The notes under the pieces are model-generated. The model saw only the letters and a program-made list of their open reading frames with translations, had not been told where the DNA came from and did no database searches. From the NCBI GenBank assembly GCA_934631985.1, contig CAKTYE010000002.1, forward strand, positions 33,880 to 97,879: 64,000 nt of DNA, in the 5' to 3' direction. The stretch comes from an uncultured Clostridia bacterium (lineage in GTDB: Bacteria; Bacillota; Clostridia; Christensenellales; Aristaeellaceae). Below are positions 55,057 to 63,870 of this stretch, one piece after another (position 1 is the stretch's first letter; each line of letters begins with the position of its first letter). The position numbers and the translations under genes are program-made.

Positions 55057-56135
55057 CAGTGGTTTCCTCCCATCATCTCAATAAAGCGGTCAAACAGGAA
55101 CAGCGTATCCAGTGGCCCGCCGCAGGCCTCGGGGTGGAACTGCACCGAGAAGGCGGGCATGTCCTTATAATCCAGTCCCTCGCAGGTGCCGTCGTTACCA
55201 TTGACAAAGCGCAGCACAGCGTTGGCGGGCAGGGTATCAGCATCCACAGCATAGCCGTGGTTCTGGCTGGTCATGTAGCTGCGGCCCGTGATCAGGTCCT
55301 TGGCTGGCTGATTCGCGCCGCGGTGACCGTACTTCAGCTTGCGCGTCTTTGCCCCCTGGGACAGCGCCAGCAGCTGATGCCCCAGGCAAATGCCAAAGGT
55401 CGGGAGCTTTCGAGTTTCCAGCAGTGCAAGCTGCTCAATAATGCTGGTGTTGTCCGCCGGGTCGCCAGGGCCGTTGGAGAGCATCACGCCGTCCGGCTTC
55501 AGGGCAAGAATCTCCTCGGCGGTGGTGTCCGCAGGCACGCGGGTCACATGGCAGCCGCGGTCCTCCAAGCGGCGCTGGATGCTTCCCTTTGCGCCGAAAT
55601 CCCACAGCACCACATGATACTTGCCCTCTGTTGCGCCTTCGGTCACCTCAGCGCAGCTCACATCCTGCACGGCAGGATGGAAGGGCAGCGCGCGCAGTTT
55701 GGCAATCACCGCGTCAATATTGGCAGGCTTTTCCATCAGCAAAGCAGCGTTCATCACACCCGCGTTGCGGACGCGCCGGGTCAGTTGCCGCGTGTCCACA
55801 CCGCACAGCCCGGGAATGCCCATCTTTTCCAGATACTCCGAAAGCGTTCCCTGGCAGCGGAAGTTGCTGGGCATATCGCAGCATTCCCGCACGATGTAGG
55901 CGCTCAGCCCGGGCTTCGAGCTTTCAAAATCCTGCGGGATCACGCCGTAGTTGCCGATCGTCGGGAAGGTCTGAATGACAATCTGTCCCTCATAGCTGGG
56001 ATCGGTAATGGTTTCCAGGTATCCGGTCATCGCCGTGGTGAACACCAGCTCGGCATACACATCCTTTTCCGCGCCGAACCGCGTTCCCTCAAACAGCTGG
56101 CCGTCCGCCAGCAGCAGGTACCCCTTCTTTTCCAT
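55056..56135 (-). CDS. carA: carbamoyl-phosphate synthase small (glutaminase) subunit
   Basis: 359-residue glutamine amidotransferase supplying ammonia to CarB. N-terminal CarA domain (LLADGQLFEGTRFG) and class I GATase domain with nucleophile in FGICLGHQLLAL near 255 and the His-Glu pair in VQFHPEA near 340. ATG 56135 is chosen for GAGGGAG upstream; the 44-codon longer frame crosses the promoter. Overlaps carB by one base. Confidence 0.96.
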   Translation of the reverse strand: MEKKGYLLLADGQLFEGTRFGAEKDVYAELVFTTAMTGYLETITDPSYEGQIVIQTFPTIGNYGVIPQDFESSKPGLSAYIVRECCDMPSNFRCQGTLSEYLEKMGIPGLCGVDTRQLTRRVRNAGVMNAALLMEKPANIDAVIAKLRALPFHPAVQDVSCAEVTEGATEGKYHVVLWDFGAKGSIQRRLEDRGCHVTRVPADTTAEEILALKPDGVMLSNGPGDPADNTSIIEQLALLETRKLPTFGICLGHQLLALSQGAKTRKLKYGHRGANQPAKDLITGRSYMTSQNHGYAVDADTLPANAVLRFVNGNDGTCEGLDYKDMPAFSVQFHPEACGGPLDTLFLFDRFIEMMGGNH

Positions 56136-56187
56136 GCGTCTCTCCCTCACTTGCTCTTGTTCACACGCACGCTTTTCGCGTCGATTT

Positions 56188-56216
56188 ATTGTACACGCTT
56201 CCCCATGGTTTGTGAA
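56188..56216 (-). promoter_or_regulatory. promoter of carA-carB-dapF
   Basis: On the minus strand TTCACA (56211-56216) and TACAAT (56188-56193), spacer 17 bases. I saw no PyrR-type attenuator in the short leader. Confidence 0.7.
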
Positions 56217-56286
56217 GTCCCTTTTCGCACACTTCCCGCTCCATCGCATAAGCTGAGACCGAAGCAAACGGAAAGGAGTGCATGTT

Positions 56287-57087
56287 ATGCAGTCTCAAAC
56301 TGATGCTACATCCCGCCGCGTCTGTCCGCGCGGCGCCAGCTTCTACGAATGGCAGAGCGGCGACTCCCTGCAAAGTGTTGCCTTGGCTAACGAGGTCACC
56401 GCCCAGGCGATCACCCTGATGAACCCGGACGTTGACTTTACCACCCTGAAGGCAGGCGATGAAATCTGCATCCCGCCGCAGGTCCTCACCTGCCTGAGCG
56501 GCACCATCTACCAGGTGGCTGGCGGGGACACCTTCCAGAGCATTGCGGAACGCTTTGGTATTTCCACGCTGGAGCTTGCGGAGCGCAACCCCGGTGTGAA
56601 GGAAGGTGAATTGCAGATTGGTCAGGTGCTGTGCGTTCCCAGCGCGACCAGCAGCACCACACCCAGCACCCCCTCGCAGCCTGATAACAGCACAGGCGGA
56701 AGCAGCGCGGGAAGCTCCGAAACAACCGGCAGCACAGGCGGCACCACAGCGGGCTTCTCCTGCCCCATCGGCTATGAAGCCCGCACCGTCAAGGCCGGGC
56801 AAAGCTATGCCGATCTGCTGGTGGAAAACAACGTCTCCTACCGTGCCATGCGTCTGACCAATCCCACGCTGGTTCCCGGGCGGCTGACCATCGGCATGCG
56901 CTACTGCGCACCGCCCGCAGGTACGCGGCAGCTTTGCTCCCACGGCGGACGATATACCATCCAGGCGGGCGAAAACCTCACGGACGTGGCCCGGCGGTTT
57001 AACGTCACCCCGGGGCGTATGATGCAGCTCAACCCCACGTTGCTGCCCACGGATTTTTCCTCGGGAACGGTCATCTGCACACCCTGA
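56287..57087 (+). CDS. LysM-repeat protein without signal peptide
   Basis: 266-residue protein with four LysM domains, at about 18-62 (WQSGDSLQSVA), 74-120 (VAGGDTFQSIAERFG), 160-208 (VKAGQSYADLLVENN) and 218-264 (IQAGENLTDVARRFN), the middle pair joined by a Ser/Thr/Gly linker. No signal peptide is seen, as in SafA-type spore proteins that bind forespore peptidoglycan or coat. CATAAGCTGA at 56247-56256 loosely resembles a late-sporulation -10, which is weak evidence. ATG 56287 follows AAAGGAG. A spore location is inferred only. Confidence 0.82.
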   Translation: MQSQTDATSRRVCPRGASFYEWQSGDSLQSVALANEVTAQAITLMNPDVDFTTLKAGDEICIPPQVLTCLSGTIYQVAGGDTFQSIAERFGISTLELAERNPGVKEGELQIGQVLCVPSATSSTTPSTPSQPDNSTGGSSAGSSETTGSTGGTTAGFSCPIGYEARTVKAGQSYADLLVENNVSYRAMRLTNPTLVPGRLTIGMRYCAPPAGTRQLCSHGGRYTIQAGENLTDVARRFNVTPGRMMQLNPTLLPTDFSSGTVICTP

Positions 57088-57093
57088 CGACAG

Positions 57094-57125
57094 AAAAAAA
57101 GGATCGGCAAGCGCCGGTCCTTTTT
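57094..57125. terminator. bidirectional rho-independent terminator
   Basis: GGATCGGC and GCCGGTCC form an 8-base stem with one G-U pair, flanked by A7 and T5. It ends the LysM transcript and probably also transcripts coming from rsmI. Confidence 0.88.
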
Positions 57126-57276
57126 CAAATGGGAATACTGCCCCCATGGGCTGCTGCTGAGAAGCATGCACCGCATGATGCTGCGCCAAAGGAAACACCT
57201 GTCCCGTAAAGAGCTGCTGCCACTTTTTCATTGCCTTGCAGAGCCTGCGCTTCATCGTGCTTCCTCCTTTGTGTCG

Positions 57277-58146
57277 TTATGCGTCATCCTCGGGCAGCAG
57301 AATCTTTTTCAGCCGCAGGGCCGCCGCCTTTACGGCATTCTTCTTCTGGCCTGCGTCCGTCAGCGCCGTCTGCGCCGCCCGCAGATCCTTGCCGCTCAAA
57401 AGCTCGTTCACCAGCTGTGCCTCCAAGCTGACCTCTGCTCTGGGCGCAGGCGCTTCCGGAAGCGTCACCTTATGGAAATCCATCACCAGGCAATATTCGC
57501 CCTTTTCTGCCTTTGGATTTGCCTTCAGGGCCGCCAGCACCTCTCCCGCCGTGCCGCGCACCGTCAGCTCATGGAGCTTAGTCAGGTCGCAGCTTGCGGA
57601 GACCTCCGTCTCAGGCAATAGCGCTGTCAGTGTTTCCATCAGCTCCACCACACGGAAGGGCGATTCATGCACTACTGCGACCGGAACGCCGACCGCCATG
57701 GCAAGCAGCTTTTCCCGCAGCTCTTTTTTCTCCCTAGGCAGGAAGCCGTAAAAGGCAAATTCCCGGGTATCCATGCCGCTGACAGACAACGCGGAGATTG
57801 CCGCGCAGCAGCCGGGAATCGCGACCACTGGAATGCCACGCTTGACCGCCGCACTGACCAGCCCGTACCCCGGGTCGGAGATGCAGGGTGTTCCCGCATC
57901 GGTGGTCATGGCAATGTCGATCTGCTCATCCAGCATCTGCTGGGCAAGCTGTTCGCCCTTGCCCTCCTCGTTGTGCTGATGACAGCTTGTCAGCGGCGTA
58001 TCAATGCCGAAATGCGCGGTGAGCTTGCGCGTCACCCGCGTATCCTCCGCGGCGATCAGCTGCACGCTTTTCAGCGTTTCAATGGCGCGCGGAGTCATGT
58101 CGCCCAGGTTGCCAATGGGCGTTCCAACCACATAAAGCGTCGGCAT
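57277..58146 (-). CDS. rsmI: 16S rRNA 2'-O-ribose C1402 methyltransferase
   Basis: 289-residue SAM-dependent tetrapyrrole-methylase-fold enzyme modifying C1402 in the decoding centre. LYVVGTPIGNLGDMTPRA at the N-terminus and TTDAGTPCISDPGYGLV near residue 80 are signatures. It begins 13 bases after rsmH, whose product methylates N4 of the same nucleotide. Unlike its usual neighbour with yabA or a GIY-YIG gene, it sits behind rsmH here. Confidence 0.94.
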   Translation of the reverse strand: MPTLYVVGTPIGNLGDMTPRAIETLKSVQLIAAEDTRVTRKLTAHFGIDTPLTSCHQHNEEGKGEQLAQQMLDEQIDIAMTTDAGTPCISDPGYGLVSAAVKRGIPVVAIPGCCAAISALSVSGMDTREFAFYGFLPREKKELREKLLAMAVGVPVAVVHESPFRVVELMETLTALLPETEVSASCDLTKLHELTVRGTAGEVLAALKANPKAEKGEYCLVMDFHKVTLPEAPAPRAEVSLEAQLVNELLSGKDLRAAQTALTDAGQKKNAVKAAALRLKKILLPEDDA

Positions 58147-58159
58147 GCGCCGCCTCCCT

Positions 58160-59095
58160 TCACAGCTTTTCGACTACGCGGAGCTTCGCGCTTCTGGCCC
58201 GTGGATTCCGCGTCACCTCTTCCTCGGTGGGCGGCACCGCGCCCTTGGCAAGAATGCGCACCTTCGGCTTACGTCCGCAGGTACAGATCGGCGCCTTCGG
58301 CGGGCAAATGCAGGGATTTTGCAGCCGCTGGAAGCAGCGCTTGGTCAGCCGATCCTCCAGGGAATGGAAGGTGATGACCAGCAGTCGTCCGCCAGGCTTC
58401 AGGCAGTCCACAAAGTCCTCCAGCGCCCGATCCAGCGGATCCAGCTCATCGTTGACCGCAATGCGCACCGCTTGGAACGTCCGTCGCGCGGGATGTCCGT
58501 CATCCTTGCGGCGCACCGCCTTGGGAATAGCGGCATCCACCACCTTCACAAGGTCCTGCGTGGTCAGAATCGGCTGTTGCTGCCGCCGCTCCACCAAAAT
58601 TTTTGCTATGCGCGCCGCCCACTTTTCCTCGCCGTAATCCCGCAGAATGCGGGTCAGCTCCTGCTCGGAAATAGCTGCCAGCAGCTCTGCCGCCGTCATG
58701 CCCTGAGATCGATCCATGCGCATGTCCAGCGGTGCATCCTCATGATAGGAGAACCCACGCTCCGCCTGATCCAGCTGCGGAGAAGACACGCCCAGATCGA
58801 GCAGTGCGCCATCCAGTGCAGGCACACCCGCCTGTGCAAGCAACTGCTTTGCGTCATGGAAATTTCCATGCAGCGCATGAAAGCCCGGATAACCACACAG
58901 GCGCTCCGTTGCAGCCGCAATCGCGTTTTCATCCCGGTCGATACCGTACAGTGTCGCCGTTCCATGGGAGGCCGCCAAAATAGCCCCGCTGTGTCCGCCG
59001 CCGCCCAGCGTTCCGTCTGCATAAACGCCGTTTTCCCGCACGTTCATCCATTGCAGCACTTCTTGCAGCAGCACCGGCTCATGCACAAATGCCAT
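58160..59095 (-). CDS. rsmH: 16S rRNA N4-cytidine C1402 methyltransferase
   Basis: 311-residue MraW-family enzyme. HEPVLLQEVLQWM at the N-terminus, YADGTLGGGGHSGAIL (SAM motif) near residue 30, LLDLGVSSPQLD and the C-terminal LVITFHSLEDR are diagnostic. ATG 59095 follows TAGGAGG; the longer frame crosses the promoter. Often first gene of the division cluster (with ftsL, ftsI), but here it is followed by rsmI. Confidence 0.95.
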   Translation of the reverse strand: MAFVHEPVLLQEVLQWMNVRENGVYADGTLGGGGHSGAILAASHGTATLYGIDRDENAIAAATERLCGYPGFHALHGNFHDAKQLLAQAGVPALDGALLDLGVSSPQLDQAERGFSYHEDAPLDMRMDRSQGMTAAELLAAISEQELTRILRDYGEEKWAARIAKILVERRQQQPILTTQDLVKVVDAAIPKAVRRKDDGHPARRTFQAVRIAVNDELDPLDRALEDFVDCLKPGGRLLVITFHSLEDRLTKRCFQRLQNPCICPPKAPICTCGRKPKVRILAKGAVPPTEEEVTRNPRARSAKLRVVEKL

Positions 59096-59152
59096 GGCGC
59101 ACCTCCTACTCAAAAGCACCTTCGAACCGCAAAGGCCCGAAGGATTTTTCAT

Positions 59153-59181
59153 ATTATAGCACAGATTCACTTCCAAGGCAA
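59153..59181 (-). promoter_or_regulatory. promoter of rsmH-rsmI
   Basis: On the minus strand TTGCCT (59176-59181) and TATAAT (59153-59158), 17-base spacer, with an extended TGC before the -10. It overlaps the folC 3' end. Confidence 0.65.
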
Positions 59182-60447
59182 TCCCAATTCTGTGCGCGCT
59201 GCGCCCGCCAGGTACAGCGAACCAGCCGCCAGCACAACGCCCTCCGGGCCGGCCAGCCGCTGCGCCCTGTCCAGCGCCTCATGAACGCTTTCCGCCGCAG
59301 AGGCCCTGAAGCCAGCCGCCTGGAGCATGCTTGCCAGCCGCTCCCCGGAAAGAGCGCGTGGGCTGTCCGGCGTGATGGTCACGATCTCCGCCGCCAGCGC
59401 GCCTAGATCCTGCAGCATATCCGCCTGAAGATGCTCCTCCAATACGCCTGTGACGAGTACGCGACGCCGGGTTGCTAAAAAGGTCTGCACATATTTTTTC
59501 AGTGCCGCGATGCCCTGCGGATTATGCCCGCCGTCCAGCAGCACCTGGCCTGCCCATTCCAGCCGCGCGGGCCAGCGCACCTGTGCCATGCCCGTCTGCA
59601 TGGCTTCCCGGCTAACAGAAAATCCAAGATGATTCAAGGCCGTCAAGGCCCCCAGTGCTGTAAGCGCATTCGTAAGCTGATGCTCCCCAGGCAGAGGCGT
59701 TTGCATATGCAGCGTTACGTCTCCGATGGTATAGTCTGCTTCCGCACCATACATGCCTTGCACCCTATGCGTGATCTGACTTGCATCCAGCTGCATCAGC
59801 GGCGCATGCACTGCCGCTGCGCGTTCCGCAAAGACATGGCGCACCTTTTCTTCTGCCGGATGGCAGACCACCGGCACCCCCGGCTTGATAATGCCCGCCT
59901 TTTCCCCGGCGATTTTCTCCAGCGTATCCCCGAGAATCTGCATATGATCCAGTCCGATCGCCGTAATGACGCTGACCAGCGGCGTGATGACGTTTGTTGG
60001 GTCCAGCCGTCCGCCGATGCCCACCTCAATGACCATCACATCCACCTGCTCCCGCTGAAAGGTCAGCAGGGCCAGCGCCGTTCCAAGCTCGAAGGCTGTG
60101 GGACGGATGCCCTGTGCAGTCAGCTCCGCCGCCGCGTCCAGCACTTCATTGCCGTACTTTTCCAGCAATGCATCGGAGATCGGTATGCCATTCAGACGAA
60201 TCCGTTCGTTGTATGCCTGCAAGAAAGGCGAGGTATACAGGCCCGTCCTGTACCCCGCCTGTTGGAGTACGCGCTCCGTCATGGCGCAGACGCTTCCCTT
60301 GCCATTCGTCCCCGCCACATGAATGGCGGGGACGCTAGCAATCAGGTGAAGTCTTTCCATGAGGGCGCGCGTGTTTTCAAGGCCTGCCTTGCATCCGGTG
60401 AACCGTGCCGCATGGATGGCCTCGATGACCTCCTGCGCGCTTCTCAT
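59167..60447 (-). CDS. folC: folylpolyglutamate synthase/dihydrofolate synthase
   Basis: 426-residue Mur-ligase-related enzyme adding glutamate to folates. VAGTNGKGSVCAM near residue 43 is the ATP-binding loop, LYTSPFL follows, and IEVGIGGRLDPTNVI near 135 carries ligands. Its start overlaps the valS stop by 4 bases, the same valS-folC order as in Bacillus. It lies at the end of the valine T-box transcript. Confidence 0.94.
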   Translation of the reverse strand: MRSAQEVIEAIHAARFTGCKAGLENTRALMERLHLIASVPAIHVAGTNGKGSVCAMTERVLQQAGYRTGLYTSPFLQAYNERIRLNGIPISDALLEKYGNEVLDAAAELTAQGIRPTAFELGTALALLTFQREQVDVMVIEVGIGGRLDPTNVITPLVSVITAIGLDHMQILGDTLEKIAGEKAGIIKPGVPVVCHPAEEKVRHVFAERAAAVHAPLMQLDASQITHRVQGMYGAEADYTIGDVTLHMQTPLPGEHQLTNALTALGALTALNHLGFSVSREAMQTGMAQVRWPARLEWAGQVLLDGGHNPQGIAALKKYVQTFLATRRRVLVTGVLEEHLQADMLQDLGALAAEIVTITPDSPRALSGERLASMLQAAGFRASAAESVHEALDRAQRLAGPEGVVLAAGSLYLAGAARTELGLPWK

Positions 60448-63170
60448 AGGCTTTCCTTCAATTCCGCAATGCGGCTCACCAGAGAAGCCGCTTTCTTTTC
60501 ATTGTTCTCCAGCTTTTCCTTCTCAGCAGCCACCAGCTGCGCAGGCGCCTTGCTCACAAATCCCTGGTTGGAGAGCTTGCCCTTGGCCCGCTCAATCTCC
60601 TTTTCCAGGTTCGCCAGCTCCTTGTTCAGGCGGGCGATCTCCTTGTCAAAGTCCACCAGGTCGCCCAGGGGAATGAACAACTCGCCTGCCAGGCACACCG
60701 CACTGACGGTCTTTTCCGTCACAGCCTGACGGCTCTCGATCAGCTCAGACTCGGATGCGCCAGCCATGCGCTTGAAGTACGGCGCGCCCTCCGCGAGGGC
60801 CTCCTGCCAGCCCTCGCCGGGCAGCAGCATCAGCCGTGTGCGTTTGGAGGCCGCTACGTTCATTTCCGCGCGCAGGTTACGGATGGTGCGAATGACCTCC
60901 ATAATGCCCTGCATCTCGCGCTCCTGCGCCGGAAAGTCAAATTCCGCACGGCACTCCGGCCACTTCGCCAGCATCAGGAAGCCCTCGGAACCGGGCAGAT
61001 ACTTGTACACCTGCTCAGTCAGGAAGGGCATGAAGGGGTGCAGCAGCTTCAACAGGCCCTCCAGCACATAAAGCAGCACAGCCTTTGCGGTCTTCTTGCT
61101 TTCCTCATCCTCGCCCAGCAAACGGGACTTGCTCAGCTCAATATACCAGTCGCAGAACTCAGACCACGCGAAATCGTAAATACGGGTCGCAGACAGGCCA
61201 AAATCGCCGTCCTCCATGTGGGCGCTGATGTCGCGGATCGCGTCCTGCAAACGGGTCAGAATCCACTTATCCGGCAGTTCCAGACGGGCCACGTCGATCT
61301 CCTCGCGGCTGTCCACATGCATCAGCACAAAGCGGGAAGCGTTCCAAATCTTGTTGGCGAAGTTGCGGGCTGCTTCCACCTTGTCCTTGGAGAAGCGCGT
61401 GTCGTTTCCGGGGCTTACGCCCATCATCAGAGAGAAGCGCAGGGCATCCGCGCCGTATTCGTCAATGACCTCCAGCGGGTCCACGCCGTTGCCCAGGGAC
61501 TTGGACATTTTGCGTCCCAGCTCGTCACGCACCAGGCCGTGGATCAGCACCGTCTTGAAAGGCGTTTCCCCCATCTCCTCCACGCCACAAGTGATCATGC
61601 GGGACACCCAGAAGGTGATGATGTCATAGCCCGTCACCAGCATATCCGTGGGATAGAAATACTTCAAGTCCTCGGTGTTGTCGGGCCAGCCCAGCGTGGA
61701 GAAGGGCCACAGTGCAGAGCTGAACCAAGTATCCAGCACATCCTCATCCTGATGGATATGCGTGCTGCCGCACTTGGAGCAGACGGTCGGTTCTTCCCGG
61801 CGCACCATCATCTCGCCGCAGTCGTCACAGTACCACACAGGAATGCGATGACCCCACCACAGCTGACGGCTCACGCACCAGTCGCGAATGTTCTCCATCC
61901 AATTCATGTAGTTCTTGGTAAACCGCGCAGGCACAAACTGCGTTTTGCCGCTGGTCACCGCCTCGATGGCGGGCTTCGCCAAAGGCTTCATGTCCACAAA
62001 CCACTGCTTGGACACCATGGGCTCGATGGTCGTATGGCAGCGATAGCAGGTACCCACCTCATGCTTGAGGGGTTCCACTTCCTTCAACAGCCCCAGCGCT
62101 TCCATGTCCGCCACAATGGCCTTGCGAGCCTGCACCGTGGTCATGCCTGCATACTTGCCGCAGTCCAGCACATGCGGCTCGTTCACCGTGGCCTTGCCGG
62201 AAGCAAACAGCTCGTCCGAAGCCGCCTTGTCCGCTGCGCCGGTCATGTGACCATCATAGGTGAACACGCGCACGATGGGCAGGTTATGACGCTGACCGAC
62301 CTCAAAGTCGTTGGGGTCATGGGCAGGGGTAATCTTCACCACGCCGGTTCCCTTGGTCATGTCGGCATGCTCATCCAGCACGATGGGGATTTCCTTGTTG
62401 ATGAGAGGCAGCATCACATGGCAGCCATGCAGATGCTTGTAGCGTTCATCCTCGGGGTTGATGGCTACCGCCGTATCGCCCAGCATGGTTTCAGGACGGG
62501 TCGTCGCCAGCTCCAGCAGCTCGCCGGTCTCCTTCACAGGATACAGCAGATGCCAGAAATGACCGTCCATCTCCTTATATTCCACTTCTGCGTCAGAAAT
62601 GGAGGTCTGGCAGCAGGGACACCAGTTCACCAGACGATTGCCGCGATACATCAGGCCCTTTTCATACAGGCGGCAGAAGGTCTCGCGCACCGCCTTGGAG
62701 CAGCCCTCGTCCATGGTGAAGCGCTCGCGGCTCCAGTCGCAGCTCACGCCCATGCGCCGCTGCTGATGCACAATGCGTCCGCCGAAATCGGCCTTCCATT
62801 TCCAGGCTCGTTCCAGGAACGCCTCGCGCCCGATCATGTCCTTGGTCAGGCCTTCCTTCGCCATGGCCTCGACAATCTTCACCTCGGTGGCAATGGCCGC
62901 ATGATCCGTGCCGGGCAGCCACAGGGTGGGATCGCCCTTCATGCGATGGTAGCGGATTGCCGCATCCTGCATGGTGCAGTCCATGGCATGGCCCATGTGC
63001 AGCTGACCCGTGATATTGGGTGGCGGCATCACAATGGTAAAGGGCTTTTTCCCTTCCACGCGCTTGGCAACGAAAGCGCCGCTTTCTTCCCAAGCCTTGT
63101 AAATATCGTTTTCAATGGCTTGCGGATTGAATTTTGTCTCCATGTCCGCGCCGGTCATTTTGGCTTCCAT
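60444..63170 (-). CDS. valS: valyl-tRNA synthetase
   Basis: 908-residue class I synthetase. HIGH-type PPNITGQLHMGHAMD near residue 55, KMSKSLGNG (KMSKS) near 540, a large editing insertion, an anticodon-binding domain and a C-terminal coiled coil (DKEIARLNKELANLEKEIERA). ATG 63170 is chosen for AAAGGAG 9 bases upstream; the 31-codon longer frame runs into the small gene before it. Controlled by the T-box at 63412-63650. Confidence 0.96.
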   Translation of the reverse strand: MEAKMTGADMETKFNPQAIENDIYKAWEESGAFVAKRVEGKKPFTIVMPPPNITGQLHMGHAMDCTMQDAAIRYHRMKGDPTLWLPGTDHAAIATEVKIVEAMAKEGLTKDMIGREAFLERAWKWKADFGGRIVHQQRRMGVSCDWSRERFTMDEGCSKAVRETFCRLYEKGLMYRGNRLVNWCPCCQTSISDAEVEYKEMDGHFWHLLYPVKETGELLELATTRPETMLGDTAVAINPEDERYKHLHGCHVMLPLINKEIPIVLDEHADMTKGTGVVKITPAHDPNDFEVGQRHNLPIVRVFTYDGHMTGAADKAASDELFASGKATVNEPHVLDCGKYAGMTTVQARKAIVADMEALGLLKEVEPLKHEVGTCYRCHTTIEPMVSKQWFVDMKPLAKPAIEAVTSGKTQFVPARFTKNYMNWMENIRDWCVSRQLWWGHRIPVWYCDDCGEMMVRREEPTVCSKCGSTHIHQDEDVLDTWFSSALWPFSTLGWPDNTEDLKYFYPTDMLVTGYDIITFWVSRMITCGVEEMGETPFKTVLIHGLVRDELGRKMSKSLGNGVDPLEVIDEYGADALRFSLMMGVSPGNDTRFSKDKVEAARNFANKIWNASRFVLMHVDSREEIDVARLELPDKWILTRLQDAIRDISAHMEDGDFGLSATRIYDFAWSEFCDWYIELSKSRLLGEDEESKKTAKAVLLYVLEGLLKLLHPFMPFLTEQVYKYLPGSEGFLMLAKWPECRAEFDFPAQEREMQGIMEVIRTIRNLRAEMNVAASKRTRLMLLPGEGWQEALAEGAPYFKRMAGASESELIESRQAVTEKTVSAVCLAGELFIPLGDLVDFDKEIARLNKELANLEKEIERAKGKLSNQGFVSKAPAQLVAAEKEKLENNEKKAASLVSRIAELKESL

Positions 63171-63184
63171 GTTCTTCTCTCCTT

Positions 63185-63391
63185 TTATCCGATCAGGTTC
63201 AGCAGCAAAAGTGCGCCGATCAGGCAAACAACGCAGCCTATGCCTTTGAATACCAGATTCCAAATCTCCTGCTTTTCCGGGAACAGCCGTCTGGTCAGCG
63301 TTGAGGACGTATAGACCAGCACCGCGCCTAAAATCAGCAGTGCAAGCCCGGGAATATTCAGCCGGGAAAGCACCTTTTCACCATAGGTCAC
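63185..63391 (-). CDS. small membrane protein in the valS operon, unknown function
   Basis: 68-residue protein with two hydrophobic segments (about 12-27, IPGLALLILGAVLVYTSS, and 45-66, LVFKGIGCVVCLIGALLLLN) around a short polar loop (RRLFPEKQE). GTG 63391 is chosen because GAGGAGG lies 6-8 bases upstream; an ATG at 63433 lies within the T-box terminator stem. It is 14 bases ahead of valS and has its own good ribosome site, so it is probably translated. I do not recognise the family. Confidence 0.68.
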   Translation of the reverse strand: MTYGEKVLSRLNIPGLALLILGAVLVYTSSTLTRRLFPEKQEIWNLVFKGIGCVVCLIGALLLLNLIG

Positions 63392-63411
63392 CTTGTCGCC
63401 TCCTCGCACAT

Positions 63412-63650
63412 CCAAAAACAAAAGCAGCTCCATCCCGAAGGACGGAGCTACTCCGTGGTACCACCTTGCTTCGCAGACAAAAGATTTGTCGCCTTACACG
63501 CGCGATAACGGGCGCACCCGCATCGGGCTAGGCTGACGCTTCACCCAACGCTCTCCAAAGCGACCTTCCCCACGACCAGACCCATCCGGTTTTTCAGCCG
63601 ATGAACCAGACTCTCTTGTGGTTGGTATGCGGGTACTCCTCTTTGTCTGC
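63412..63650 (-). ncRNA. T-box leader of the valS operon
   Basis: On the minus strand AGGTGGTACCACGG (63453-63466) is a T-box sequence. It is followed by a terminator with a 12-base stem (AGCTCC...GGAGCT arms, 63424-63451) and a T-rich tail. Upstream sequence is long enough for stems I-III. GTC (Val) triplets occur but the specifier bulge is not resolved. The promoter is unclear: CATAAT at 63655-63660 lacks a -35. Confidence 0.88.
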
Positions 63651-63673
63651 GAGAATTATGGAGAGGGACGCAA

Positions 63674-63868
63674 TTAGGCCTGCTTCTTGTCCTCGTCCAT
63701 CTTGACGACCTGCACGCCGTTATAGTAGCCGCAGTGCTTGCACACACGGTGGGCCAGCTTCATCTGATGGCACTGGGGGCACTCGACGATGCCGGGCAGG
63801 CTCAGCTTCCAGTTCGCCTGACGGCTATGCTTACGAGCCTTGGAAATTTTTCCTTTGGGAGTAGCCAT
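63674..63868 (-). CDS. rpmF: 50S ribosomal protein L32
   Basis: 64-residue ribosomal protein of the zinc-binding type: ECPQCHQ and RVCKHCGYYNG supply four cysteines. MATPKGKISKARKHSRQANW is the usual N-terminus. GGAGGTG precedes ATG 63868, overlapping the end of the DUF177 gene just upstream, the standard yceD-rpmF pairing. Confidence 0.97.
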   Translation of the reverse strand: MATPKGKISKARKHSRQANWKLSLPGIVECPQCHQMKLAHRVCKHCGYYNGVQVVKMDEDKKQA

Positions 63869-63870
63869 GG

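Noticed and set aside
56200..56286. Late-sporulation (sigma-K-like) promoter for the LysM gene
   Set aside because: CATAAGCTGA resembles the -10 only partly and the -35 AC element is not distinctive, so no feature is claimed.
56161..57255. 364-codon open frame on the - strand opposite the LysM gene
   Set aside because: As a full gene it is a shadow of the LysM frame and passes through a strong terminator. Only its start site is kept as a finding.
61038..63314. 758-codon open frame on the + strand opposite valS
   Set aside because: Low-complexity, His/Arg-rich translation with no family resemblance, fully antisense to a certain valS gene; typical of GC-rich third-position bias.
63392..63433. 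ATG at 63,433 as start of the small membrane protein before valS
   Set aside because: It lies in the T-box terminator stem; GTG 63391 has AGGAGG correctly spaced.
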